Shown here in pieces: positions 10,875 through 20,809 of a DNA stretch of 43,611 bases. The DNA lies in contig CAJVPJ010000111.1 of assembly GCA_910592205.1 (NCBI GenBank), positions 1 through 43,611 of the forward strand, given 5' to 3'. Every line of letters starts with the position of its first letter. The stretch's first letter is position 1. The notes beneath the pieces were generated by a model that was not told where the DNA came from, ran no database searches, and saw only the letters and a list, made by a program, of their open reading frames with translations. A program made the translations under genes and the position numbers. The stretch comes from Paraglomus occultum. Lineage: Eukaryota > Glomeromycota > Glomeromycetes > Paraglomerales > Paraglomeraceae.

Positions 10875-11244
10875 AAAGTTTCCAATAATACGTCATTGAT
10901 TAAGCCACTAGTATTAGATCGCATCGCGCAGTACATCTTACACGCTTCGTTAAACATGGACACCGCCGAGTGGAAACAAGAATTGGAGAAAACTAATGCG
11001 AAGTTGGGTAGGTTGGAAAAACTGGGGCGCGGACAACAGAAAGAGTACCAAGGGAAGAGGAACGTGTTGGAACAACAAGAGTAGTGTATACGTAGTGTAG
11101 AGTAAGTTTTTGTTTAGTTTTTTTTGTTATTATAAATAAATCCTTACCAATATTTGTTGCATAGTTTTTACATTGAATAAATATAGTGCAACCTCTATAA
11201 TAGACGACTATATTAATATCTACTCCCCCATCTCCAGATTTCAT
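10875..11244 (-). pseudogene. Restriction-endonuclease-like (Mrr-type) domain fragment
   Basis: From the ATG at 11244 the frame reads MKSGDGGVDINIVVYYRG then CTIFIQCKNYATNIG. G-D-G-G-V-D followed by an (I/F)QCKN strand is the PD-(D/E)xK signature of Mrr-like nucleases, with the metal-binding Asp in GGVD and the catalytic Gln-x-Lys in QCK. A GTAAGG donor at 11147 ends this exon. A further 40-residue stretch at about 10995-10875 could be the next exon, but I cannot prove the junction. Expected N-terminal sequence is missing and stops lie just upstream, so this is probably a remnant. In Glomeromycotina and oomycetes such nuclease folds often form the C-terminal part of Crinkler-type proteins; the link here is inference. 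Confidence 0.5.
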
Positions 11245-11418
11245 TCTTATAATTAATAAATGTTAAAATGAGTAATTGTATATTCATAGTCAAGAACCAT
11301 TTAAAGAACGTTCACAGCAGGCTGTCCACTATACGCCAGGATTGGGTACCTGACTGGCGACTTTTGCAAGCTGCGGCCTCGATGCGCTTTTTAATTCAAA
11401 TGATCAATGTGTCCAATA

Positions 11419-11556
11419 TTTACCACGCCCGGACACTCCCTGATGGCTTCGTCGGCAACGGAGAATAACGTTTACAACCGATAAATTATTATATGTAATG
11501 TTTTGATGTATCCTATTCACCACGCCCGGGCCCTGACAGCTTCGTCGGATGCGGGA
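11419..11556. repeat. Imperfect direct repeat, GC-rich
   Basis: Two units about 100 bp apart: ACCACGCCCGGACACTCC with CTGATGGCTTCGTCGG at 11422-11456, and ACCACGCCCGGGCCCTGACA with GCTTCGTCGG at 11519-11549. They are more GC-rich than their surroundings. The minus strand gives a short frame (DEAIRECPGVVNIGHIDHL). It may be relic coding or SINE-like sequence; the origin is unknown. Confidence 0.45.
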
Positions 11557-11934
11557 ATCGATATGTATATACACCAACTGTGTTTACCGAAACCCGAATT
11601 TACACCCAAGTGGCAGCGTACTTCAGATACAATAACTATTTAACAAGATACTCAGTGAAAACTCACCCTTCCTCCACTCCACTTCGTAACCTTTTCCCTT
11701 CAGAATATCAAGTATTTTTTTTTTCAAAAGTGTATTCCTTTTGACTCGGATTCGACATGTCTTGGGATAAATCAATATTTAATATTATCATTTGATTAAA
11801 TCTAATAAATAGAAAACAATTTCTTACTTCAAAAGTATAAGTTGAATATCGATAGTGAGAGAATGGGTAATTAAATATATAGTACTATTACAAGTAGACA
11901 ATGTAAATTAATTAAAACAAATATATCTACTCAT
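11557..11934. other. Intergenic, no gene seen
   Basis: AT-rich sequence between the GC-rich repeat and the end of the transposase remnant. Nothing recognisable. Confidence 0.4.
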
Positions 11935-13570
11935 CTTTTTCCAGCTGGGTTTTGACAACTCCAGGTCGAGCTGCTTCAAAAAAATACCGATATTTTTACA
12001 AATCAAGTCAATTTTTTTAAAGAAAATTCCTAACACGGAATTAAGATCTAAATACTAAAAGCCTTTTTCGTTGTCATAACGCTGTGCTTTGTTTAATCCC
12101 GCTGTACTTGATTTTTTCACAATCTCAACAATATGATCTACACATCTAGTATGTCCAGGTACCATAAATTTAATTCGATATATTTTTCACAAATTACTGA
12201 ATAAGGTAAATCAAATGGTAGCGTTATTTTTATTCTGTCCTCCCGCATTATCACAAATATTTTAAGTATCTTTCACCTTTATTCAATTTCTTTATTCCAC
12301 CAAATACCAGGTTTAGCGTTCCATTAGGGCCTCCCTATAAGCTTGTATTCGTCAAGAAGTAATTGATTTGTTCGCGTGCTGAGATAATAAATCTTACCTG
12401 TTGATCGGAATGAGGCACGTGGACATTTTGTGCTCAGTCATAACTGTAATGAGCAGTAGCGTCAATGCTACAATAATCAGCTTTACCTCTTGTTATAAAA
12501 TGCAATTTTCTTTGTTGTTCTGCTAATTCGTAATAGTTTCTCTCCAATTTAGCTTTAACTAGATGTTTTTTAAACTTTTCAACAGAATCTTTTGTTTCTT
12601 TCTTACGAGAATTATATTGTAATTTGTTCCAGTTGGCATGTGTCGCATAAATCCGTTCGTGGACTCATATCTGAATGTAAGGCGTTGATTGGTGCCATAA
12701 CTTGCATATTTTAACAATTTCAACATACTATTACTATTATTATCGTTTTCGAGACCTGCAATAAAATTACGATAAACTGATTTATAATTCGTTTCAGGTT
12801 TAAGCAATTGAGTAATTCAATTGACGTTTCTACCAGGACTTGGTAACCCGTGAATTTTCGCATAGTTTTCGAGACAATTCTTCGCGGTTGTAGCAACAGT
12901 TATATATTTTGGTTTTCCATCGCGACACTTTTTTACATAATTACCGTAAACACATGGTAACATGCCATTCGTCGCTAGATATTTCTGACGGTTTCGAAGT
13001 GGGTGTGATCAATTCCTAACATGTTTTCTGATAAAGAGGCATATTGCAATCTCAATAAAAGTTTTTTTGTTAGTACGCGTTTTATTTTAAGACGTCGACT
13101 AGCGATTATTTCTCCACCATTCATTGCATTTAGCTGAACCATTAAAAATGTCTTGCTAAGACCTAGAAATAGCTTGAAACACCTCACGTAATCCAGAAAA
13201 CTTTTCTCTCGGAATCATTTTTGAACAATTGCAACCTATATCCAAGAAGCGCATTGCTTTTTCATATTCAGTAGAACTATTGTAATTATTATTATTCATA
13301 CAGGTCCTATATATAATTTTAGTGCTTTGGTATCATGTGTGTCTTTAGTTGCTTTCTGCTCAAGAGTTTTATTGCAAGCATAACGTGCTGTTATTGACAC
13401 ATTACACTGTGTGTACCTTCTAAACCGTTCTATTCCCAGTCTTAATGTTCACGTTTGTAGGCCTCGAATTTTTCATTTACAGTAGTATTCCACCACCTCT
13501 AATTTAGGACAAAAACGAGTAAACGCTTTGAAAATTTCTCTGCGTATAGTGTGTCACAAACCCTGATTAC
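11935..13570 (-). pseudogene. Decayed DDE-type transposase-like gene, copy A (DUF7869-like)
   Basis: Broken by frameshifts and stops, but the order of motifs is intact. From 5' to 3': FKAFTRFCPKLEVVEYY, MRFLDIGCNCSKMIPREKF, MNGGEIIASRRLK, MLGIDHTHFE, NCLENYAKIHGLPSPGRNVN, SVYRNFIAGLENDN, YYELAEQQRK, YSYD-AQNVHVPHSDQQ (about 12450-12400), CDNAGGQNKNN (about 12254-12222), FMVPGHTRC-VDHIVEIVKK (about 12165-12110) and KPSWKK. The pair ID.TAHYSYD and DNAGGQNKN gives two Asp of an RNase-H-like core. I recall this series from a large eukaryotic transposase-like family annotated as DUF7869; the name is from memory. Clearly homologous to copy B (25965-26895, +) at DNA level. Inactive. Confidence 0.7.
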
Positions 13571-13949
13571 CTGTAAAGGTTTTCTTGTTTTGTTTGTCAG
13601 ATTTATTTTTACGTGGCCCTTATGATGTATGGTCGAATTAGAAGTAAATCGTTATTTATTTCTACAACTAAATGCAAAGGATAACATCAGTATTACTGTG
13701 TTTCACAATGATTTGCATTCTGTAGTAGCAACTACACAGTAAAGTCGTTCAAAATGTATATAAATGTATTCTAATAGTGCAAAAAATTAAATAAAAAAAA
13801 TAAAACAAAATTTGAATAGAAGAGTATCGAAATATAAATTTATGAGTTTTTATGGTTGAAATCGCACACGGGTATATATATAATAAATCTCGTGATCAAA
13901 TATTCAATGTTTGAAAATCTTTCATGAAATATCTGATCGAGCTGAAAAT

Positions 13950-14170
13950 TTATGGGTAATCAGGGTTTGTAATATGCGACATGCAAAGCATTTAATCATT
14001 TCTGTCCTGTGGTGGAATACTTTTACATCCTACTGCAACAAAATGGTTATTGAAATTGTAATAAAGGAAACAGTCTAGCTGCTTTTATGATAAAAAACTA
14101 CTACCTACAGGAAAAGACCATTGAGGCTATTCAACGCTGGATTAATGAAGAAACGAAGGAAATGTATAGT
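13950..14170 (+). pseudogene. Composite of two repeat fragments
   Basis: The first part (13955-14010) reads KAFNHFCPVVEYF and shares GGTAATCAGGGTTTGT and GTGGTGGAATAC with copy A in inverted orientation at 13470-13562, so it is a head-to-head scrap of the same transposon. The second part (14040-14160) reads IKNYYLQEKTIEAIQRWINE, matching the fragment at 10113-10398 with a short deletion. Neither is a gene; the junction records nested insertion or rearrangement. Confidence 0.5.
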
Positions 14171-14279
14171 ACTTAAACGGAGAAGATAAAGAATAGATGA
14201 TGATAATGTTGTTGGTGATAGTAATGATAAAAAGATTCCGAAATTTAAGTTTGCGCCAAAGTGTACCAAAGAATATGCA

Positions 14280-14720
14280 ATTATTCTGGTGCGTTTAGTA
14301 CCATTTACAGTATATTTCAAGAGCGCGCATTCAATAATCGAAATAATAAATTTATGCTTACGAACAATTGAATTATTTACATGTATGACTTTTGATTGCA
14401 ATTGTGTCAAAGTAGTGAAATTCGATCTTTCGTTGACAGTCGTTCGACGTTGGTGGGAAGCTTTTACGTTAGATTTATTTCCCTTACTATTACGTTTTTT
14501 TAAATTTTCGCTTCACCATGTGTTGGTGTTGGTGTTAATTCCCGTTTATTGATTTTTATTTTACGTTCTTCCTGATAAATTTCATAATAATAAGTAATTT
14601 TTTCTTTATCATGATTACTTTTCAAAACGTCATCAGTCACGCTGGTCAATTTTACAGCCACATCATAATCAGCCCCTCATTTATAGAATGTTCACTTTGT
14701 CGCAGCATGCCCCATGTAAC
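14280..14720 (-). mobile_element. Transposon end related to the 1.6-kb inverted-repeat element
   Basis: Read from 14718 downward, the minus strand starts TGGGGCATGCTGCGACA, continues to GAGGGGCTGATTATGATGTG, then GACTGATGACGTTTTG. The same order (TGGGGCAgaCTGCaACA, GAGGCTGATGTGGCTGAAAA, GCGATGACATTTTG) is found at 1613-1695. A shorter relative lies on the minus strand at about 2535-2455. The following minus-strand frame (VTDDVLKSNHDKEKITYYYE) leads toward copy A, so this may be that element's outer end, but the intervening sequence is rearranged. Confidence 0.45.
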
Positions 14721-15155
14721 TATAGTTTGCCCCATTTTTCTAAGCTAATGAGACGCCGTCCGAATTTTAAAAATCATGTGCTCAACGATTATTGGGATAT
14801 TAATATATTGTGTTACATTCATTATATTAATATGCAGGCAGGTTTGATCTAGAAGATTATTGGCATTCAAAAGATATTGATGATAACGCCAACATTAATT
14901 ACCAAATACGTATCCATCAATCAAGAAAAAAAATATATTATACTTTCAAATATTAAAGGTAAAGGCAAAAAGAATATTGCTTTATTCTTTTCACGGATAT
15001 AGCAAATAACGCAGTCACAGCAAATAACGCAGTCGCGTGTCACCTTCAGGGATTCATGCAAGAACCTTGGTTTGGAAACTGATAGGCGCTTGGCAAAGAA
15101 AATAGCGATTACACAATCACAGGCATCATCCATTTTAGGCTGCGGCAACCCAACC
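14721..15155. other. Region upstream of hydrolase; 18-bp tandem duplication
   Basis: No gene seen. AGCAAATAACGCAGTCAC at 15001-15018 is repeated with one mismatch at 15019-15036. It lies about 210 bp upstream of the hydrolase ATG. Confidence 0.5.
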
Positions 15156-15162
15156 TATAAAA
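15156..15162 (+). promoter_or_regulatory. Candidate TATA box of the ABHD-type gene
   Basis: TATAAAA lies 83 bp upstream of the ATG at 15245, in a less AT-rich stretch than most of the surroundings, so it stands out. No transcript data support it. Confidence 0.35.
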
Positions 15163-15244
15163 TCAGTACAATAACGCCTCCTCAGACCTGCGTTTCCCTA
15201 GTCACCGGTATTTCCTTGCTTCTTCACGTACATTTCGAGCAGTT

Positions 15245-16622
15245 ATGACTTCGTTAACTTTAGAAACAATTCCGCCAGCAGTTCCACTAAATGAACGTTT
15301 TTCCTCGCTTCGTCGTTGGTACCAACGAACCGAAAAAACGTCCGAAGCAGCCGAAGCACGTCTGTTATCAAGGCTCGCATTTTTTTCCCTCGACGGCCAG
15401 AAAACGACCGGTAGTCCAGAAAATTCAAAAACAATTGCCAGAGTAGGATTAGTTGATCTCGATGGCGATGGAAAGAGGAAAATAAACACTCTTTCTATTG
15501 ATCAGATGGGTAATGATTTCATAATAGGAAGAGATGGACTACAAACATCGTCGCTTTCAGAACCAATGGTCGATGCTCAACTGGGCTTTACCGCCGAGCC
15601 ACAAACACAGGTCGACGTGCGGCATCAAAATACAAACATACAATCACCCTCAAGCACACAAAAATGTCTCGTCATGTGTCATGGTTATGGAGCTGGTCTT
15701 GGTTTCTTCTATCGTAATTATCATTCTCTGTCTCAGGTGCCTGGATGGAAGATATATGCAATCGACTGGTTAGGTATGGGCAGATCATCCAGGCCAAGAT
15801 TCACGATAAATGCCAAAACAGTTGACGAGGCAGTCGACGAAGCTGAGGATTTCTTTGTTGATTCGTTAGAGAAGTGGCGCGAGATTCACAAAATTAAAAA
15901 GATGACGTTACTGGGTCATTCACTTGGCGGATATCTGGCAGCTGTGTACGCATTAAAGTATCCCGAACGAGTAGAGCGTTTGATTCTCGTATCTCCGATT
16001 GGAATACCAGAGAATCCATGTCCCCCCGGCGAAGCACGGTCTCCAAGTGGTCACAGGCTTCCCAATTGGATTGTTCGTTTGTGGAACGCCAACATCACAC
16101 CGCAGTTGATGATGCGTTTGTCCGGCCCGTTCGGTCCGTCACTTGTAGAATGGTATACCTCCAAACGGTTTAACCATTTGGAAGAACGGGATCAGATTGA
16201 TTTGTACGACTATTTGTTTCAGATATCGAGCGCATCAGGAAGCGGGGAGTACGCCCTGAATAGGATACTGTCACCTGGAGCACATGCTAGGAAGCCGTTA
16301 ATTAGGAGATTGAAACATTTGAAAATGCCGACCACTTTTATATGTAAGTATTGTGCACGTCATTACGGTGGAAAAAGGTGTGCATTTCGAGATGTCTTGT
16401 TTCTTAACTTATTCTACTTTGTGTTTGGTAGATGGTCTTCATGATTGGATAGACTATCGCGCAGGAGAAGAAGCAAGGAAGACCATGAGCGTTCCTACAA
16501 AGTTAAAACGTATAAGTAATGCTGGACATCACTTGTATCTAGATAACCCTCCCGAGTATGATTATGCCATTGTAGAAGAAATGCTTGAACAACAACGTGT
16601 AGACTCGCAGATATCCTTGTGA
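15245..16622 (+). CDS. Alpha/beta hydrolase, ABHD4/ABHD5 - CLD1 family (phospholipase/acyltransferase-like)
   Basis: 429 residues in two exons, 15245-16343 and 16432-16622. An in-frame TAA upstream and no earlier ATG fix the start. HGYGAG at residues 146-151 is the oxyanion-hole motif; GHSLGG carries nucleophile Ser226 (ABHD5 proper has Asn there, so this is a catalytic member); YGLHDW supplies Asp371 immediately after the intron; AGHHLYLDNP supplies the His near 399. The pattern is that of yeast Cld1/Ict1 and animal ABHD4. Those proteins deacylate cardiolipin or N-acyl phospholipids or acylate lysophosphatidic acid; which reaction applies here cannot be read from sequence. The first 140 residues are a polar, Ser/Thr-rich extension, and the N-terminus could be a mitochondrial targeting region, although acidic residues weaken that. 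Confidence 0.88.
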
Positions 16623-17235
16623 TTTGCTATTATAAAATGAGCAATATGGTTTGGTTCTTTTCGTGCACAACACTCGATTGCATTTGCTTTCTAATTATAA
16701 TGTATTGTTACAAGTAAAGAATAAAAAGTAGTTGTGATAAGTCGCAAAAGTCTTGGCTTACAATCACCCGAATAACTACGTTGGCACGTACCATTTTAGG
16801 CGATTTGAATGCGGCCTCGCTTGATTAGAAGCTGAAGAGGTTATTCGCAGTATGTATGCTATAGCAAATTGTTGATGCAACTAACCTGATTCACAGTGAC
16901 ACCGCGCAAGTTAATAAACAACTATGAGAACTTTCTGAAGACGGTCTTTTCATATTCCATATAAGTAAGACTAAAACGTTGAGGTAGTATTTACATCTAC
17001 GAAAGGCTCTCGCAATCATTAAACGCGCTGCTAATAGTAATTTGGTGCTGTATATACTGTAAGAATGCTGATTTTCATTCTTAAGACAAATAAGCTATAC
17101 ATTCTGTAACAAAATGCTTCACGTGAATGTGCTTGTTTAATTAATTACTATCAACCAATCACAAACTTGTTTTCTTCCCTATCCGCCGCAGCCAAAGTTC
17201 GCTACGCTTTCACCCACAGAGGTATTGTCAGTTAT
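16623..17235. other. Intergenic; promoter region of ESA1 homolog
   Basis: No gene seen. The palindrome TTCACGTGAA centres on CACGTG at 17120-17125, 111 bp upstream of the ESA1 start. Confidence 0.4.
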
Positions 17236-18630
17236 ATGACTACGAAATTCGCCAACTCCCCTTCATCTCGACCGTCGACACCATCCTATGTAGGCTCTCC
17301 AAGTCCGCATGACATCACAGTTGGGTATAAAGTCTATGTAGATGTGAACAAAGATGCTAAAGATCATACCGAGGCTCGTAAAGCAGAGATATTGTCCGTC
17401 AGGAGTAACAACGGACACACGGAATACTATGTCCATTTTATGGAATTCAATAAACGTCTCGACGAGTGGGTATCGTTAAACAGGATAGACTTTTCCAGAG
17501 AAATTGAACGTCCGTCGTCAAAAAAACGAGCCAAAGGTAGTCTAAGAGATACCGATTCCCCTTCCCCGAATCATAATGGCAATCGTACTCCAATCCCTGT
17601 TTCTAAAAAACGCAAGATATCCTCTCTCGATGATCCATTTACGCCTCAATCTGAGGACGCTGACGTTGATGCATCACCAGGTACACCTGTTCCTGCCGTA
17701 TTCTCCAAAGAACAAGAGATTGAAAAGCTACGTCACTCTGGATCTATGACGCAATCATTCTCTGAGATATCTCGTGTGAAGAATCTGGAAAGGATACATA
17801 TCGGGAAATACGATGTCGAGACGTGGTATTTTTCGCCGTTTCCAGCCGAGTTTGCTAATGCTTCGGTTGTTTATATTTGTGAATTTTGCTTATACCATTT
17901 TATAAGTGAGCGGCAGTTGAAGAGACATTTACAAAAATGTACAGTGTTGCATCCTCCGGGAAATGAAATCTATCGCCAGGGTGACCTGTCTTTCTTTGAG
18001 ATTGATGGCCACAAGCAGAAAACTTATTGTCGTAATCTATGTCTATTGTCTAAATTGTTTCTCGACCATAAGACTTTGTATTATGACGTTGATCCGTTCT
18101 TGTTTTATATAATGTGCAAGAGAGATAATAAGGGATGCCATATAATTGGATATTTCTCAAAAGAGAAGGAAAGTGGCGAAGGATATAATCTCGCCTGTAT
18201 TCTCACACTGCCTCAATATCAACGCCAAGGTTATGGGAGATTATTAATATCATTTTCTTATGAACTGTCCAAGAAGGAAGGAAAAATAGGATCACCTGAG
18301 AAACCACTATCTGATCTTGGTCTTCTGTCCTATCGAGCTTATTGGACAGAGATTGTCGTTGAGCTGCTTCTTGAGGTTAGGGAAGCAAATGAGGAAATTA
18401 CCATTGAAGATATATCTAATAGAACGAGCGTGTCACAATCAGATATATTACAAACATTACAAACATTAGGGGCTGTTAAACCATACAAGGGACAACAGAT
18501 TATTTTGTTGTCAGAAGGGCTATTAGCCGCGTATGAGCGGAGTAAAAGGAAGAACAAGAGAAGAATTGATGAGAACTGTTTACAATGGACGCCTCCTCAG
18601 TTTACCTCTAACCAATTGAGGTATATTTAA
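17236..18630 (+). CDS. ESA1: MYST-family histone acetyltransferase, Esa1/Tip60 type
   Basis: Catalytic subunit of the NuA4 complex in fungi; acetylates H4 and H2A tails in the nucleus. 464 residues from the ATG at 17236 (MTTKFANS); the frame is open further upstream but has no earlier ATG. A chromo-barrel domain lies at about residues 25-90 with FNKRLDEWV. A charged linker with KKRK-type nuclear signals spans about 95-170. The MYST C2HC finger (YICEFC...HLQKC) is at about 213-236. The acetyl-CoA site is QRQGYGRLL; catalytic residues are Cys321 in NLACILTLP and Glu355 in GSPEKPLSDLG. It ends with the winged-helix segment. Unlike every other conserved gene here, the coding region has no intron, which hints at retroposition or intron loss. 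No A-tract or target duplication is visible. Confidence 0.95.
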   Translation: MTTKFANSPSSRPSTPSYVGSPSPHDITVGYKVYVDVNKDAKDHTEARKAEILSVRSNNGHTEYYVHFMEFNKRLDEWVSLNRIDFSREIERPSSKKRAKGSLRDTDSPSPNHNGNRTPIPVSKKRKISSLDDPFTPQSEDADVDASPGTPVPAVFSKEQEIEKLRHSGSMTQSFSEISRVKNLERIHIGKYDVETWYFSPFPAEFANASVVYICEFCLYHFISERQLKRHLQKCTVLHPPGNEIYRQGDLSFFEIDGHKQKTYCRNLCLLSKLFLDHKTLYYDVDPFLFYIMCKRDNKGCHIIGYFSKEKESGEGYNLACILTLPQYQRQGYGRLLISFSYELSKKEGKIGSPEKPLSDLGLLSYRAYWTEIVVELLLEVREANEEITIEDISNRTSVSQSDILQTLQTLGAVKPYKGQQIILLSEGLLAAYERSKRKNKRRIDENCLQWTPPQFTSNQLRYI

Positions 18631-19950
18631 AAAATAACTGAGACTGTATATTTGGTATAGGAGGTAATGTTCAATATGGCTGCTGCCAACTTTTTAAATG
18701 AATATATTTTACTATTGAAGGAGACCTGCCAATTATAATTAAGAATGCACTCATATATTTCATATTAATCTGTTTTCTGTTACATGTATCATAGGGTATT
18801 AGACTGTTATAATGACATCATTTTTGGGACATTGATAAACCTGGTAATAAAGTGAATTATTTATTTCACTCATTAAGCTAATTCTACAATGCATCTCAAC
18901 ACTTAAATTGGGCAAGTACAAGTGAACATTTGATCAAAAATTGCTGAAAAATTGCTAGTGTATAGTGTGGTTGATAATAATAAGATAACTAAAGCTTTGA
19001 TCTGTAATTTATTGGTTGATATTGAGATAATTTGTACTTGACAATGACAACATATTCATATTAATATAGGGCTATCTTTGTATAAAAATTGTTAATAGTG
19101 AACTAATTTATATTATCCATCATGGAACATAAAAACTATAGCACAGTCAGGATAACAACTATTGCAACATCTGTGAAAGAATTATGCTGAAATTCATGGT
19201 AAATATCGCAAAACTATTGTAATATTTCTCACCTGGTACAGAAGTAAGAACCAAAAACTATCTTTCAAGTTGTATAGATAAAGGCGGAGCGTCGCTATAT
19301 TATTCGCATTCACAGATATATAATATTTGCATTACGTTTATTATTAGTAAAAAACAATAATATTGTCAAAGACAAAAAAATCATGCAGAAGAACAATGCA
19401 ATGCACAATAACACATGTTAAAATTTTACCCAGTCAACAACAAGCAAATCGTGCGTTGGTAACCTTTTTTAAAACCGAAACTTTACTTAGGAAACTTTAT
19501 TGAGCGTTAACTTATAACAAACAGACTATCGACAGTTATAAATTGCTTGGGACGTCACAAGGATTTGGTATTTGTCACATTAATATTGATTATTATTATA
19601 CCTGTCAGGAATGGATTATATATTAGAGCGACCACAATGTTCGTGTCAATACTATGCATAAATCTTTGAGAGATATGAGTTGATTGATGGTTTATCAGTC
19701 GCGCAATACCATCGACAAGCAATAAAATAAAACGAGCAGGTCTTTTATCGCACCTCCTTGTCTGTATTCTAGTCATCGCGTCGAACAAAGTTTAAATACC
19801 ATTATCTAATGGGTCAAATGAAAGAATCGCAGTATAGAATTGAGCAAGATAATCTATCGAACAGAACTCGAATGTAGCTACGCATTTACGAACTCAATAC
19901 CGGTTTCATAAGCTACATTTTCTTACAAGTAATCTATAAACCGCGAATTA
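18631..19950. other. Intergenic, no gene seen
   Basis: AT-rich sequence downstream of ESA1. Frames are short and without resemblance to known families. A minus-strand frame around 19790-19555 has no ATG at its beginning and no recognisable motif. Confidence 0.45.
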
Positions 19951-19959
19951 CATGTTTAT

Positions 19960-20400
19960 TCAAAGAGCGTTTGAGTCACTAAATAATGAGCAGTAAACGA
20001 TGTTATTATTGTAACTGTTGTTTCAGCTGAATCCAAATCAGCTATTTCTCGATTTGGAGTTTTGCGTTCTTTATTGGTTACATCTATTCTCGACTCACTA
20101 GTACTAGAATATTTACTTTCCCTTTCCGGACGTGATAAGGGTTTTACGTCATTATGATATCCTCGTTCGCCTTGTCAGTCAGTTTGTCAATATCACGCCA
20201 AAGTGTATATGCATCTGGACGCTTATCAGGATCAACATCACAACATTGCTCTCTTGGTGCGGAATCAGTCGCAGTCCGTCCATAATATCGCATATGAAAT
20301 CTCTATCAAACCTGATCATATATACACATGATTTCTGAGTAATTTGCTTCGTATGGAGACTTTCAGTGTAAGATACCTCGAATAAATCCAACCAAAATGA
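19960..20400 (-). pseudogene. Protein kinase C-lobe fragment, frameshifted
   Basis: Three frames in succession give one kinase C-terminus: FDRDFICDIMDGLRL, then REQCCDVDPDKRPDAYTL, then LWRDIDKLTDKANED. CCDVDPDKRPDA is the helix-I motif (CW..DP..RP) of Ser/Thr and tyrosine-kinase-like domains; the usual Trp after Cys is Cys here. It is followed by an open Ser-rich tail starting KPLSRPERESKYSSTS. I recall this tail type from the very large kinase family of Rhizophagus irregularis, which supports the organism guess. No N-lobe, HRD or DFG is visible upstream (higher coordinates), so the gene is truncated as well as shifted. Confidence 0.55.
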
Positions 20401-20809
20401 GGGTTCGATTTTTCAATAACACATATTGTTATCATTGTAATAATAGATGATGCATTATTAGTGATTTATACGGACATTCTCCGTGGCCTTACGATTGTTA
20501 TAAAAACGCGCGTTTGAGATACGAGTATTTCCAAATCAATTAATAAGATATGTCTACCGCTCCTTTTTACTAACTGTAGCCATCAACTGATTTGGACAAG
20601 ACATTGAACAGTTTTGAACTCCTTTCTATGGCGCTATGCCCCATATGTACTCTATACTGCCGACTAACTGAAAATTAATCGCCAAGTTACAAGACGAAGA
20701 CACCGGCAATTTTTACAACAAATCCCTTTATTATAGATAATGTTTAATACATATGCTGAATAAGTGTTATATGCAGCTCAATTAACCACTTCAATATTAC
20801 TATATGTTT
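20401..20809. other. Intergenic, no gene seen
   Basis: AT-rich; includes the 3' flank of the eIF5 gene. Confidence 0.4.

Noticed and set aside
11422-11456. Possible hammerhead-type ribozyme core around CTGATGGCTTCGTC
   Set aside because: The invariant CTGATGA and GAAA elements are absent.
14105-14552. Overlapping frames of about 90-100 codons on both strands
   Set aside because: They lie in rearranged repeat debris, match no family and contradict each other.
17167-17235. N-terminal extension of the ESA1 frame upstream of 17236
   Set aside because: It contains no ATG; the frame begins at TTG and the first ATG gives a normal Esa1 N-terminus.
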